DNA from: Arthrobacter zhaoxinii
GTDB lineage: Bacteria; Actinomycetota; Actinomycetes; Actinomycetales; Micrococcaceae
DNA length: 64,000 nucleotides
Direction of reading: 5' to 3'
Assembly: GCF_024385505.1 (NCBI RefSeq)
Contig: NZ_JANFLT010000002.1
Location: 124,001 to 188,000, forward strand
The notes under the pieces were generated by a model, which saw only the letters and a program-made list of their open reading frames with translations, searched no databases and was not told the origin of the DNA. Shown in pieces: positions 23,682 to 32,348 of this stretch; the first letter of the stretch is position 1, and every line of letters starts with the position of its first letter. Made by a program: the position numbers and the translations under genes.

Positions 23682-24638
23682 TCAGGGCCGCGGTCTCCCG
23701 GCGACCTCCGCCAGGCGGGTCACGACGGTACTCTCCGGGTGCCGCTGGGCGCAGGCGCGCTGGACCACTGAACGGAGCCACAGGCTCGCCGGGTCTTCGG
23801 CCCGGGTGGGGTGCCAGAACATGGCCTCCACCAGCACAGGTCCCGATTCCGCGGGAAATTCGATGATCGAAATCCCTGCTCCCCGCTGCGATTTGAGGGC
23901 GAGCATTTTCGGAACCACCGCCACCAGGTCCGTCCCTTCGACGAGCAGCGGGAGGGCAAGCAACCCGGATACCTGCGCGGCGACCCGGCGTTCAACCCCC
24001 AGCGTCTCCCAGAAAAGGTCCGCAGGGGTTTTGATCGATGCGCCGAAGTTGCCCACCGCGTGCGGAAGCCCGCCCAGATCCTCCGCACGGAGGGGGTCCG
24101 CCTGCAGGATGGGGTTCCCGGAATCGACCACCGCCACAAAACTGTCCCGGAAGACCGCCTTTTTCTCCCCCGGCAGGAAATACCCGGTGGGTCCGACCAT
24201 CAGGTCGCAGCGGGTGAAATCTGCCTGGTGCAGGGGCATCGCTTCTCCGGAGACAACGTTCACGCTGACATCGGGTGCCTCGACCTGCAGGATGCGGCGC
24301 AGCGGTTCCAGAACCACCGTTGCTGCGTAGTCCGACGCTGCAATGGTGAACTCTCGGTCGCTGGTGAAGGGATCGAACCTGCTCCGGATGCCGGTGACCC
24401 GGTCCAGGCCCTGCAGCGCTTCGTCCACCAGCGGGATCAGGTCCTGTGCCAGCGGGGTCAGCTCGAAGTGCCTGCCGGAACGGACGAGCAGCTCGTCGTC
24501 GAAATAGCGGCGCAGCCGGGAAAGGGCGGCACTTGTAGCCGGTTGACTCAGCTGAAGGTGTTCCGCCGCCCTCGAGACATTGCGCAGCCGGAGCAGGGCC
24601 TGAAGCGTCGGCAGGAGGTTCAGATCGATGTACTTCAT
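23682..24638 (-). CDS. LysR family transcriptional regulator
   Basis: A 318-residue LTTR with an N-terminal winged helix (DLNLLPTLQALLRLRNVSRA, AEHLQLSQPATSAALSRLRR) and a two-lobe effector domain from about residue 90. The N-terminus resembles the NodD/LinR/PcpR group used for aromatic inducers. It is the last gene of the leftward ABC importer operon (nine bases after the permease) and faces the catabolic operon tail to tail, so it probably controls both. Inducer unknown. Confidence 0.9.
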   Translation of the reverse strand: MKYIDLNLLPTLQALLRLRNVSRAAEHLQLSQPATSAALSRLRRYFDDELLVRSGRHFELTPLAQDLIPLVDEALQGLDRVTGIRSRFDPFTSDREFTIAASDYAATVVLEPLRRILQVEAPDVSVNVVSGEAMPLHQADFTRCDLMVGPTGYFLPGEKKAVFRDSFVAVVDSGNPILQADPLRAEDLGGLPHAVGNFGASIKTPADLFWETLGVERRVAAQVSGLLALPLLVEGTDLVAVVPKMLALKSQRGAGISIIEFPAESGPVLVEAMFWHPTRAEDPASLWLRSVVQRACAQRHPESTVVTRLAEVAGRPRP

Positions 24639-24647
24639 GCCCTGCCG

Positions 24648-25718
24648 CTACGTCCCTTGGCCCGAACGACGCCGGCCGAGATAACTGGACAGCCCGACGG
24701 CCACAAGAAGCGCCACGCCGTTAAAGACCTGGTCCACCCAGTTGGCAGCGCCGCTCAGTGTCAGGCCGCTGACGCTGACCGCCACGAACAGGACTCCGAA
24801 CACGGTTCCGACAACGTTGAAGCGGCCCGGCAGTATGGCGGTTGCTCCCAGGAAGACAGCTGCCAAGGCAGGGAAAAGCAGGTAGGTTCCATTGTCCGCA
24901 TTGGCCCCGCCCGTTCGTGCCGCAAGGATGACTCCTGCCAGCCCGGCCAGAGTGCCGGAGAGGCAAAAGGCAGTCTGTGTGTACCGGCGCAGCGGCAGGC
25001 CCACCAGGACGGCGGCTCGGTTGTTGGACCCAATGGCGTACAGGGCGCGGCCGAAGGGAGTATGTGTCAGGAGATACCAGGCCAGGAAAGCTAGCGCTGC
25101 CACCACGAACACCACCCGAGGCAGGCCCAGCCAGCTGCTGCTGCCGAACGTCGTGAACGCCGGGTCCACGCCGATGATGGCTAGCCCGCCGGTGTACCAC
25201 TGGATGAGGCCGCCCAAGAGTGTGGCCATGCCAAGGGTGGAGACGAAGGCGTTCATACCAAAGCGTGCCACGAGGAGCCCGTTTACCGCCCCCACAACCG
25301 CAGCTACTGCCACTCCGAGCAGGCAGGACAGCCACAGCGGCAGCGAGAAATGCGCCATGGAGGCTGCAGTGACAACGCTGCTCAGGACCGCGATACCGCC
25401 AACCGAGAAATCAAAGTGTCCTGCGACAAGGGGAAATATCAGGGCGAGGGCGACAAGGGTGACGACGGACTGGTTTGCCAGCACCACGGAGACGTTGGCT
25501 CCGCTGAGAAAGATGGTGGAGCTGGCCGGCAAAATGCCAAAGAAGGCGATGATCAGGACCAGAAGCAGCGGCAGGGCAAAACGTTCCAGTTGCGCGCCCA
25601 GAAGCCGCCCTCCCGCCCTGCGTTGCGGCCCGGCGTGGGAGCTTTCCGACCCAGCCTGGCCGGGAACTTTGGCCTCCCGGGTCTCGAGGGATCCTGCCGG
25701 TGTGTGACTGCTGTCCAT
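24648..25718 (-). CDS. ABC transporter permease, ribose/RbsC type
   Basis: A 356-residue inner-membrane permease of the BPD_transp_2 (RbsC/XylH) family with about eight to ten helices after a 45-residue hydrophilic, Ser/Gly-rich N-terminus. Typical marks are LVAGHFDFSVGGIAVLSS, GLLVARFGMNAFVSTLG and GRALYAIGSNNRAAVLVGLP, the ATPase-coupling loop. Its ATG shares one base with the ATPase stop (TAATG). The substrate class is usually sugars or nucleosides; the context suggests an aromatic compound or a glycoside. Confidence 0.9.
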   Translation of the reverse strand: MDSSHTPAGSLETREAKVPGQAGSESSHAGPQRRAGGRLLGAQLERFALPLLLVLIIAFFGILPASSTIFLSGANVSVVLANQSVVTLVALALIFPLVAGHFDFSVGGIAVLSSVVTAASMAHFSLPLWLSCLLGVAVAAVVGAVNGLLVARFGMNAFVSTLGMATLLGGLIQWYTGGLAIIGVDPAFTTFGSSSWLGLPRVVFVVAALAFLAWYLLTHTPFGRALYAIGSNNRAAVLVGLPLRRYTQTAFCLSGTLAGLAGVILAARTGGANADNGTYLLFPALAAVFLGATAILPGRFNVVGTVFGVLFVAVSVSGLTLSGAANWVDQVFNGVALLVAVGLSSYLGRRRSGQGT

Positions 25719-27361
25719 TAGTCTTCTGATCCTTCTTGAGGGGCACGGACGGTGTGATTTGCGGCCATCACGGCAGCGGCAAGCGCGCTGCGTCCGGTGT
25801 CCGCGGGGTCAAGATCGGCGACGATTCGGCCTTCCACCAGGACCAGGATCCGGTCGCACAGCTCGGCGAGTTCGTCGAGGTCGCTGGAGGCCACCAGCAC
25901 TCCGCACCCTTGTGCTGCGATGTTCCGCAGCGACTGGTAGATATCCCGACGGGAGGTCACATCGACTCCCTGCGTTGGTTCGTCGAGCAGGAGCAGCCGG
26001 GGTTTTCGCCGCAGCCAGCGTGCCAGGATCACCTTCTGCTGGTTGCCGCCGGAGAGCCTGCTGATCGGGATCTCTATTCCGTCAGCGCGAACCGAATGGT
26101 CGGCCAGCAGCCGGTGGGTCTCATCACGTTCCATCCGCAGGTTCATCACGAGCCTGCGCCAGTAGCGCCCGATAACGGTGGCGGAGGCGTTTTCCCTTAC
26201 TCCGAGGTCCAGGAAGGCTGCGTCCCGGTGGCGGTTTTCCGGTACGAAGACGACACCTGAACGGACAGCGTCCGCGGGAGAGGACGGTGCATGGGGCTCG
26301 CCGTCCAGGCTCATGCTTCCGCCGGTCAGGGAGGTGTCTCCGAAAACTGCGCGCAGGACGGTAGAGCGCCCTGACCCGGCCAATCCGGCCAGGCCCACGA
26401 TTTCTCCGGATGCCACCGAAAGGTTTACGCCTGTCAGGGGGTATTTGGAAAGATCCCTTCCTTCGAAGAGAGGGATCCGCGCGACGGCTCCCGGCGGCGC
26501 CGGAGTTCGAAGCACAGCTTCGCTGCTGGCGGGTCCGGCGGAAAGACCGGCGCCCGACATCATGGCAACGATGGCAGCGATGGACGTGTCAGCTACGGGC
26601 CCGCCGCCGGCAACGACGCCGTCGCGGAGCACTGTTACGTGGTCTGCAACTTCCTGGATTTCACGGAAACGGTGCGTCACCAGCACAATTGTCTGCCCGT
26701 GGTTGGCACGGGCGCGCAGTGCCGCCATCAGTTCCCTGGACTCGTCCTCGGCGAGAGACGCCGTCGGCTCGTCCAGCAGCAGCGTATATTCGCTGTCCTG
26801 CTGGTCGGCCAGGGCTCGTGCCACAGCCACCATGGTTTTTTGGCTGGGCCGCAGCGCCCCCAATCTGTCGGTTGCTCGGGCCGCTATGGCGTACTGCGCA
26901 AGCAACCCGTCCACCCGGTTCTGCAATTCCCGCCAACGGATTCCGTGCAGCGGATTGGTGGGGAAGCCCGCGTCCAAGGCGAAATTCTCCGCCACACTCA
27001 GGGAATCGAACAGGCCAAGGTCCTGATGAACAAACCTCAGTCCGGCGGCACGCGCGCGGCGCGGGGTCACCTGCCGGGCCGGAAGGTTTTCTCCGTGGAT
27101 GCTGATCGTGCCTGCATCAGCCTGGTATACGCCGGCGAGGCACTTGATCACTGTCGATTTGCCCGATCCGTTGCCCCCGAGCAGCGCATGGATGGTTCCG
27201 CCGTTGACCGTCAGGTCCACGCCCGAGAGTGCAGTGGCGCCGGCGAATGACTTCACCAACCCGTGTGCGGCCAAGGCAACCGTCCCTGTTTGGTCATCCA
27301 CACGTTCCGTGCCCGCGGCTGCCGCAGGCACGGAACGGCGGTTTTCGTTATGAGCAGCCAC
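25718..27361 (-). CDS. Sugar-type ABC transporter, double ATPase subunit
   Basis: RbsA/MglA-type protein with two nucleotide-binding domains, 547 residues from GTG 27361. NBD1 has Walker A GGNGSGKST, Walker B LLLDEPTASL and H-loop VTHRF; its signature motif is weak (LRPSQKTMVAVARAL instead of LSVGQ). NBD2 has AGSGRST, the standard signature LSGGNQQKV and LLLDEPTQGVDV. The GTG shares one base with the TAG of the binding-protein gene. A longer frame to 27544 is inside that gene and not real. Confidence 0.9.
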   Translation of the reverse strand: MAAHNENRRSVPAAAAGTERVDDQTGTVALAAHGLVKSFAGATALSGVDLTVNGGTIHALLGGNGSGKSTVIKCLAGVYQADAGTISIHGENLPARQVTPRRARAAGLRFVHQDLGLFDSLSVAENFALDAGFPTNPLHGIRWRELQNRVDGLLAQYAIAARATDRLGALRPSQKTMVAVARALADQQDSEYTLLLDEPTASLAEDESRELMAALRARANHGQTIVLVTHRFREIQEVADHVTVLRDGVVAGGGPVADTSIAAIVAMMSGAGLSAGPASSEAVLRTPAPPGAVARIPLFEGRDLSKYPLTGVNLSVASGEIVGLAGLAGSGRSTVLRAVFGDTSLTGGSMSLDGEPHAPSSPADAVRSGVVFVPENRHRDAAFLDLGVRENASATVIGRYWRRLVMNLRMERDETHRLLADHSVRADGIEIPISRLSGGNQQKVILARWLRRKPRLLLLDEPTQGVDVTSRRDIYQSLRNIAAQGCGVLVASSDLDELAELCDRILVLVEGRIVADLDPADTGRSALAAAVMAANHTVRAPQEGSED

Positions 27362-28533
27362 TACTTGCCCCAAGCCTCCAGATAGGCCTGCTTGAAATCG
27401 ATTTCCGGGTTGTACGTGAAGGGGGTGCCGGCGGAGGGCATGTTGGTTTCCGCGTCCACCACCTGGAGCCCCACACCGGAGGCGGCAATCTCCTGACCAG
27501 CCAGCAGCCGGAGAGCGGTGTCCACACCGGACCAGCCGTCCCACTCCAGGCTGAAGGTAACGGATGCATCCTGGCCTTCGCCGGCCGCAATCAGGTCCAG
27601 GTTGCTGCGTTGACCGAAGGTGCCGATGACGGCCAGCTCGTCAGAACGCTGGGAAGACACAATGGCCTGCGAGAGCCCTGCCAGGAACCAGCCGTCCAGC
27701 GGAACGGAGATTGCATTGGCGTCCGGCGCCTGGAGCAAGGCGGTGGAGAGCTTCTGGGCCATGGTGCCGCTCGCCGCGTCCTGATTGCTCAGCTGCAGTG
27801 TTCCCACGACTTCGCAGGTGTCGCAATCCGCAAGTTCGGCGTTCAGGCCGGCGCTGATCCAGGGTCCGAACCTGGCGTCGGCGAACGTCACTTCCAGCAG
27901 CTTCAGATCACCGTCGGTCTGGCCGATCAGCCAGTCTGCCTGCAGTTTGCCGACCATGTTCCACCACTGCTCGTTGTCCAGCCCGTCCAGCTTCTTGGTG
28001 ATGCCGGAGTACAGCGGCTCGCCGCCGTCGATGTCACAGTCGTTTGCCCCGACCCCCACCGTAGTAATTCCTGCTGCGCGGGCCTCCTCGAGGGGGCCTT
28101 GGAAACTGGAGCAGTCCTGGCCCATCACTAGGATGACGTCCGCGTTGGCACCCACACCCTGACGGATGCAGCTGGCCCAGCCGTTGGGATTGAGTTGGCC
28201 GTCACAGACGTTACTCTGCCAGCCGATGGCTTCCGCTGCATCCGCTGCGGCCTGGGCAGGTGTCGAGCAGGTCACCTGCGACTGTCCGCAGGAGACAATC
28301 CAGGCCGTGAGGCCTTCAGGGACTGGAACCGATTCGGTGGGCGGGGTGCCGACCGTACCCTCATAGGCGGCAGCCAAAGCGTCGGTGTTCCCGGAGGTGG
28401 CTGCCGAAGCGGTTGGTGCCTCAGCGGGTTCATTCTCTGCAGTTGCCGTACTGCAGGATGCTAGAGCGAGGCTGGCTATCAGCAAGGCGCTGAGTGCGCC
28501 CCGAACCTTCATTCTCGGCTTCATGCTTCTCAT
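27361..28533 (-). CDS. ABC transporter substrate-binding lipoprotein, cysteine-rich
   Basis: A 390-residue type I periplasmic-binding-fold lipoprotein anchored outside the membrane. Signal peptide SALLIASLALASCS with lipobox ALAS-C. The fold resembles sugar-binding proteins (AIGWQ, VILVMGQDC, GITTVGVGANDC, DELAVIGTFGQ). The mature part has eight cysteines (SCGQSQVTC, NVCDG, SCIRQ, QDCSS, NDCDI, DCDTC), many more than usual, which suggests disulfides. Start ATG 28533 has GGAG at good distance. First gene of the importer operon. Confidence 0.85.
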   Translation of the reverse strand: MRSMKPRMKVRGALSALLIASLALASCSTATAENEPAEAPTASAATSGNTDALAAAYEGTVGTPPTESVPVPEGLTAWIVSCGQSQVTCSTPAQAAADAAEAIGWQSNVCDGQLNPNGWASCIRQGVGANADVILVMGQDCSSFQGPLEEARAAGITTVGVGANDCDIDGGEPLYSGITKKLDGLDNEQWWNMVGKLQADWLIGQTDGDLKLLEVTFADARFGPWISAGLNAELADCDTCEVVGTLQLSNQDAASGTMAQKLSTALLQAPDANAISVPLDGWFLAGLSQAIVSSQRSDELAVIGTFGQRSNLDLIAAGEGQDASVTFSLEWDGWSGVDTALRLLAGQEIAASGVGLQVVDAETNMPSAGTPFTYNPEIDFKQAYLEAWGK

Positions 28534-28559
28534 CGGGTCTCCATTGACAGTCAAAGTTG

Positions 28560-28579
28560 AACGTGATGCACATCACGTT
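28560..28579. promoter_or_regulatory. CRP/GlxR-type operator upstream of importer operon
   Basis: Perfect 9-base inverted repeat AACGTGATG-CA-CATCACGTT. It contains GTGA-N6-TCAC, the core of the CRP/FNR and actinobacterial GlxR consensus, 27 bases upstream of the binding-protein start. A site so near the gene would act as a repressor block or lie downstream of the promoter. The rest of 28580-28764 holds nothing I can name. Confidence 0.6.
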
Positions 28580-28764
28580 TCAACCACTGTGAAGGAGCCG
28601 GACTATATGAGGAAGAGACTAATGGGGGATACCTCGTATTTGCGAAACGGATAACCACGTGTGCGGACTACACAAAAGAACATCTGGGCCGGCTGTTAAC
28701 GGGAGGCTCTGCCGGGGATGGGAACCAGGAACCGAGGCGGGACTGACCGTAGTCTTCTCAAGCG

Positions 28765-29322
28765 CTAGGACGGGTCTCCGCCGGAATTCCCCGGCCAGCC
28801 CACGGACAAGTACATCTCCGGCACGCCGGCATACTCCCGGTCCAGTCCGGGAAAGTGCGTCAGGCCGGCGGCGAGGGCGGTCCGGCGCGAGCCGGTGTTC
28901 GTCGTCGTCGTGCGGGCCAGGATCGGCAGCTCCGGCAGCAGCGCCCGTCCGCGGCGCACTGCTTCACCTGCTCCCTCCGTCGCGTAGCCCCGGCCCCAGA
29001 CCGCCGGGTCGTAGCGGTAATACAGATTCAGGATGGTCCGGCCGTCCACCATTGCGCGCTGCAGCCCGGTGAATCCGACGACGATGCCCGGCGCCTCCCG
29101 TTCGGCCACCGCCCAGTAGCCAAAACCCTCCCGGTCCCAGTGGTCCAGGAAATCCTGCTGGGACCTTGCCGCGGATTCCACCGTCGGGGTATGTGGATTG
29201 TGCCGGTTGGTTCGAAGGTCCGTATGGATCCGGATGGCGGCATCGTAGTCCGCGCGTTCGAGGCGGCGCAGCAGCAGCCGCCCGGTGGTTACGGGGGTCC
29301 AATCGGTCGGGTCTTGGCGCAT
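28765..29322 (-). CDS. GNAT family N-acetyltransferase (RimJ-like)
   Basis: A 185-residue acetyl-CoA-dependent N-acyltransferase. It opens with TGRLLLRRLERADYDAAIRI, the RimJ/RimL pattern, and has the acetyl-CoA loop PAVWGRGYATEGAGEAVRRG followed by TTTTNTGSRRTALAAGLTHF. Substrate unknown; N-terminal acetylation of proteins or small-molecule detoxification are the usual roles. Single gene, leftward, with no clear operon partner. Confidence 0.88.
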   Translation of the reverse strand: MRQDPTDWTPVTTGRLLLRRLERADYDAAIRIHTDLRTNRHNPHTPTVESAARSQQDFLDHWDREGFGYWAVAEREAPGIVVGFTGLQRAMVDGRTILNLYYRYDPAVWGRGYATEGAGEAVRRGRALLPELPILARTTTTNTGSRRTALAAGLTHFPGLDREYAGVPEMYLSVGWPGNSGGDPS

Positions 29323-29362
29323 GCGCCCATCCTAAGCAGGGCCTCCCCCGGTTCCTGGCGCC

Positions 29363-29518
29363 TTGGCTCAACTACCGACGGCAATCTACGCACTGACACG
29401 TCCGCAGCGGCAGAAAGGCCAGGTCCTGACCGGCCGGGCAAAGTCCTGTCTGGCCCTGTCCCTTGTCGGTGCGCTGGCAATTCTGGTTGGAACGGCCCTG
29501 ATATTAATCAGCCCCTAG
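29363..29518 (+). CDS. Possible small single-helix membrane protein
   Basis: A 51-codon frame starting at TTG 29363 and ending TAG 29518. It encodes a basic stretch (RPQRQKGQVLTGRAK) followed by one clear transmembrane helix (LALSLVGALAILVGTALILI). The helix is what suggests it is real. Against it: TTG start, no ribosome binding site, and an upstream in-frame stop close by. It fills most of the otherwise empty 29323-29566 interval. Confidence 0.25.
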   Translation: MAQLPTAIYALTRPQRQKGQVLTGRAKSCLALSLVGALAILVGTALILISP

Positions 29519-29566
29519 GCCAACCCGGGACGCTGCGGACGGCGGGGTATCCCTCACGGACCCGGA

Positions 29567-30088
29567 CTAATCCAGCACCCGCCCCACGTGCTCCAGCCAG
29601 CGCGCGACGACGGCCAGCTCCTGGGCGCTGAACCCGTCGGTGATCTTCCCGTTCAGCTCGCCCAGCGCCGACTGTACGACGCCGAGCGCCGCCTTCCCGT
29701 CGGCGGTCAGGTTCACCCGGATGGTCCGGCGGTCCGCCGGATCCTGCGCCCGGGTGAGAAGCCCGGCCTTTTCCAGCCGGGACAGCAGCCCGCTCAGCCC
29801 GGCCGGGGAGGCGTCCACTGCTCCGGCCACCTCGCCGGTGCTCGCGCCGGGACGGGTGGCCAGATACAGCAGCACCCCGGCGGCTGCCGCGCTGATCCCG
29901 CGGTCCTCGCCCCGGCGTCCGATCCACCGGCGCAGCCTCCGCTCGGCGGTCAGCGTCAGGAAGACCAGCCGCGGCGGGCGCCGCACTCCGCCGTCGTCCG
30001 TCCCGCCGGCGGCCCCGCTGCCCGCCCCGCTGCCCGCCCCGCTGCCGCCCGTCCAGCCGCTGTCCGGCCCGCCGGCGGCGCCCTGCAT
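29567..30088 (-). CDS. MarR family transcriptional regulator
   Basis: A 173-residue MarR-type winged-helix repressor. After a low-complexity Gly/Ser/Ala N-terminus encoded by a short GC tandem repeat (30005-30060), it shows ISAAAAGVLLYLATRPGAST, the recognition helix SPAGLSGLLSRLEKAGLLTR and the wing DPADRRTIRVNLTADG. Its ATG shares one base with the hydrolase stop (TGATG). It probably represses its own operon through the palindrome at 30973-30994. Confidence 0.9.
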   Translation of the reverse strand: MQGAAGGPDSGWTGGSGAGSGAGSGAAGGTDDGGVRRPPRLVFLTLTAERRLRRWIGRRGEDRGISAAAAGVLLYLATRPGASTGEVAGAVDASPAGLSGLLSRLEKAGLLTRAQDPADRRTIRVNLTADGKAALGVVQSALGELNGKITDGFSAQELAVVARWLEHVGRVLD

Positions 30089-30984
30089 CACAGCTGCTTC
30101 GCGATCCGTCCGTCCAGCCAGGTGAGGACCTCGGGCCACAGCTTGTCCTTGACTCCGCGGCGGAAGAAGCCCATGTGTCCGATCGCGGGCACCCCGGCGT
30201 CGTCGGGCGAGTAGGTGCGCCGCTCCAGCGGAGCGTTGGTGAGCCGGCTGTAGATGGCGTTGATCTGTCCCGGCGTGGCCCAGAGGTCGTCGGTGAAGCC
30301 GATGGACAGGACCTCGGCCTTGACCCGGGCTGCGCGTTCGGCGGCGTCCATGCTCGGATCGTCGAAGAAGTAGTTGGGCCGGCGGGACCAGGAGCTCCAC
30401 TCGAGCATGGCACCGCCGGGCATGTCCTCGCCCAGGCCCATTTTTCGGCCCGGCACTGCGCCGAGCAGCCGGCTGGCAAGTGGACCGAGGACCCGCAGGA
30501 CCAGTCCCACGCGCAGCCGTTCCTTGGGATCCTGAATGGCCTTGGTGACACCGGCGTGCGAGGCCACAGCCACGAATCCGAGCAGTCCGTCGGTGCCGTT
30601 GCCCAGGGCCATCGCGTGTCCGCCGATGCTGTGCCCGACGGCCAGGCGCGGCAGCTCGGGGAACCGCGCGGCCATCCAGCCCGCGGCAGCGGGCACGTCC
30701 TGGCTCATCCAGTCACGCATGCGCAGCGTCCGGTTGGCCTTCGGGCTGCCGGACGCGCCGGTGCCGCGGTAGTCGTAGGTCAGCACCGCGTAGCCGTTTT
30801 CGGCCAGGTATTCGCTGAAGCCGGTGTAGAGCCGTTCGGCTACCGCTGTGGCCGGATGGACGACGACGGCGGCGCGGGGTGCGGCGTCGGCCGGCAGGCG
30901 CAGGGTGCCGGCGAGCGCACCGCCCGCGGGGACGGGGATGCTGATCCGTTCGGACGTGACCGCTGCCACACTATTATTTCGCAT
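30088..30984 (-). CDS. Alpha/beta hydrolase
   Basis: A 298-residue alpha/beta-fold hydrolase: AAVVVHPATAVAERLYTGFS, LTYDYRGTGASGSP, nucleophile elbow AVGHSIGGHAMAL (Ser in GHSIG), an acid in SIGFTDDLWATP, and a late His in IGHMGFFR. Similar to serine hydrolases acting on esters or lipids; substrate unknown. First gene of a two-gene operon with marR. The start codon lies inside the operator palindrome, and there is no ribosome binding site, so the mRNA may be leaderless. Confidence 0.85.
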   Translation of the reverse strand: MRNNSVAAVTSERISIPVPAGGALAGTLRLPADAAPRAAVVVHPATAVAERLYTGFSEYLAENGYAVLTYDYRGTGASGSPKANRTLRMRDWMSQDVPAAAGWMAARFPELPRLAVGHSIGGHAMALGNGTDGLLGFVAVASHAGVTKAIQDPKERLRVGLVLRVLGPLASRLLGAVPGRKMGLGEDMPGGAMLEWSSWSRRPNYFFDDPSMDAAERAARVKAEVLSIGFTDDLWATPGQINAIYSRLTNAPLERRTYSPDDAGVPAIGHMGFFRRGVKDKLWPEVLTWLDGRIAKQL

Positions 30985-30994
30985 GCGAAGTAAT
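30973..30994. promoter_or_regulatory. MarR-type operator over the hydrolase start codon
   Basis: 22-base dyad ATTATTTCGC-AT-GCGAAGTAAT with one mismatched pair, centred on the ATG of the hydrolase gene. On the leftward strand a TAGATT (-10-like) ends seven bases before the ATG, which would put the transcription start at or beside the start codon. The symmetry and size suit a MarR dimer, and marR is the next gene. Confidence 0.55.
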
Positions 30995-31026
30995 CTACAC
31001 GGGACAGAGGGTTTCGGATACCCGGC

Positions 31027-31088
31027 AATCGAAAAGGCATTAGTTACCGTTTTCAGGTCGAAAAGCGGTAACTAATGCTCTTTCGATT
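31027..31088. repeat. 62-base palindromic repeat, copy 1
   Basis: Inverted repeat with 23-base arms (two mismatches) that begin AATCGA and end TTACCG, and a 16-base loop (31050-31065) that itself can fold as TTTTC...GAAAA. The same layout, arm length, arm ends and loop size occur at 37199-37260. It lies between the hydrolase operon and the damaged AMP-binding gene and could also act as a terminator for neither or either side. Confidence 0.65.
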
Positions 31089-31117
31089 CTCCGGAGGGGT
31101 TTTGCGGTGCCGGACTG

Positions 31118-32311
31118 TCAGGTCTCCACACGGCCGACGACGTAGATGTTGCCCTGCTCATCCAACCGCGCAAGGTCGCCGGTGTGAAGCCAGCCGTCCG
31201 CCAGTGCCGCAGCCGTTGTTTGAGGGTCGTTCCAGTAGCCCAGCATGAGCCCCTCGCCGCGGGTGACCAGCTCACCGACCTCGCCTTCAGGAACGTCGTT
31301 GGCAGCACCGTCCAGAATGCGCACCTCCATCCCCGGTACCGGTTGGCCGACCGATCCAGAGCGCCGCTCCGGAACCGGAGCATTGAACGAGACCAAGGCT
31401 TCGGCCAGCCCATATGCCTCCAGGACCTGTAAACCGAAGGCCTGTTCGACGCCCTCCAGGCTCTCGCGCGGCAGCGGCGCCGTACCGGAGATTCCCCAAC
31501 GCACACTGGATGTATCGGCCTCCCCCAGGGCCGGATGCTCCAGCATTGCCGCGTACATCGCCGGAATCCCGGCGAAGATGGTGGCCCCATCCCGCTCGAT
31601 TATCTGCAGCGCGGTTCCCGGTTCGAACCGCGGCAGCAAGCTGACGGAAGCTCCCGCCACTACGGCCGCGTTCATCACCAGGGCCTGCCCGAAGCCGTGG
31701 AAGAGCGGCAGTCCCCCAAAAAGCACGTCGGAGTCCTGCACCGGCAGCAAGCCGCTAGCAGCATCGGCGGTGCTGCGCAGATTGGCGTGCGAGAGCGTGG
31801 CACCCTTGGGCGGACCCGTGGCTCCCAAGGTGTAGAGGATGACGGCGGCGTCGTTATCGGCTCGATCCACCACCCCCGGACGCGGCGCCGCGGCGGCGAG
31901 CAGCTCACGGAAGCTGCCGGTGTTCACGGGGATGACATCGGCGCCGGCCTCCGCTGCGCCGTCGTCGGCATGGGCAAGGATGTCCTCGTAGCCGAAGGCA
32001 AAGAGCAGCCGGGCACCGGAATCCGCCAACTGGTGCGCGATCTCCCTGGCAGCGAGCAACGGGTTCATCGGCACTGCAACCGCCCCTCGCCGCAGGATCC
32101 CGTAGTACAGGGCGGCCATCGGCGGAACATCGGGCAAAAGAAGCGCCACCCGGTCACCGGACCCGATGCCGCGGGCTGCAAGCAAACCGGCGGCACGGGC
32201 ACTCAACTCATCCAGCGCCGCGTAACTCATCACACTGTCGCCGATCCTCAGCACGGGACTGTCCGCTGAGCGGGCTGCGGTATCGCTGAGGATACTGGCG
32301 AGATTCGGCAC
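31118..32311 (-). pseudogene. AMP-binding acyl-CoA synthetase, C-terminally truncated
   Basis: A 397-residue adenylate-forming enzyme from GTG 32311 (AAGGGAGA upstream). The N-terminal domain is recognisable to the A7 motif GWLHTGDLARLDEQG, then the protein stops after VGRVET. The hinge (RxK...GGxNI) and the ~110-residue C-terminal domain with its catalytic lysine are absent. The ATP loop, normally YTSGTTGxPKG, reads YTLGATGPPKG, and the A5 motif YGLTEA reads YGLAEA. These changes and the truncation suggest a decayed gene, although the frame is open and could still be translated. Confidence 0.65.
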
Positions 32312-32348
32312 GGCAGTCTCCCTTGGTCCGACGGGCGTGCAGAAAAAG

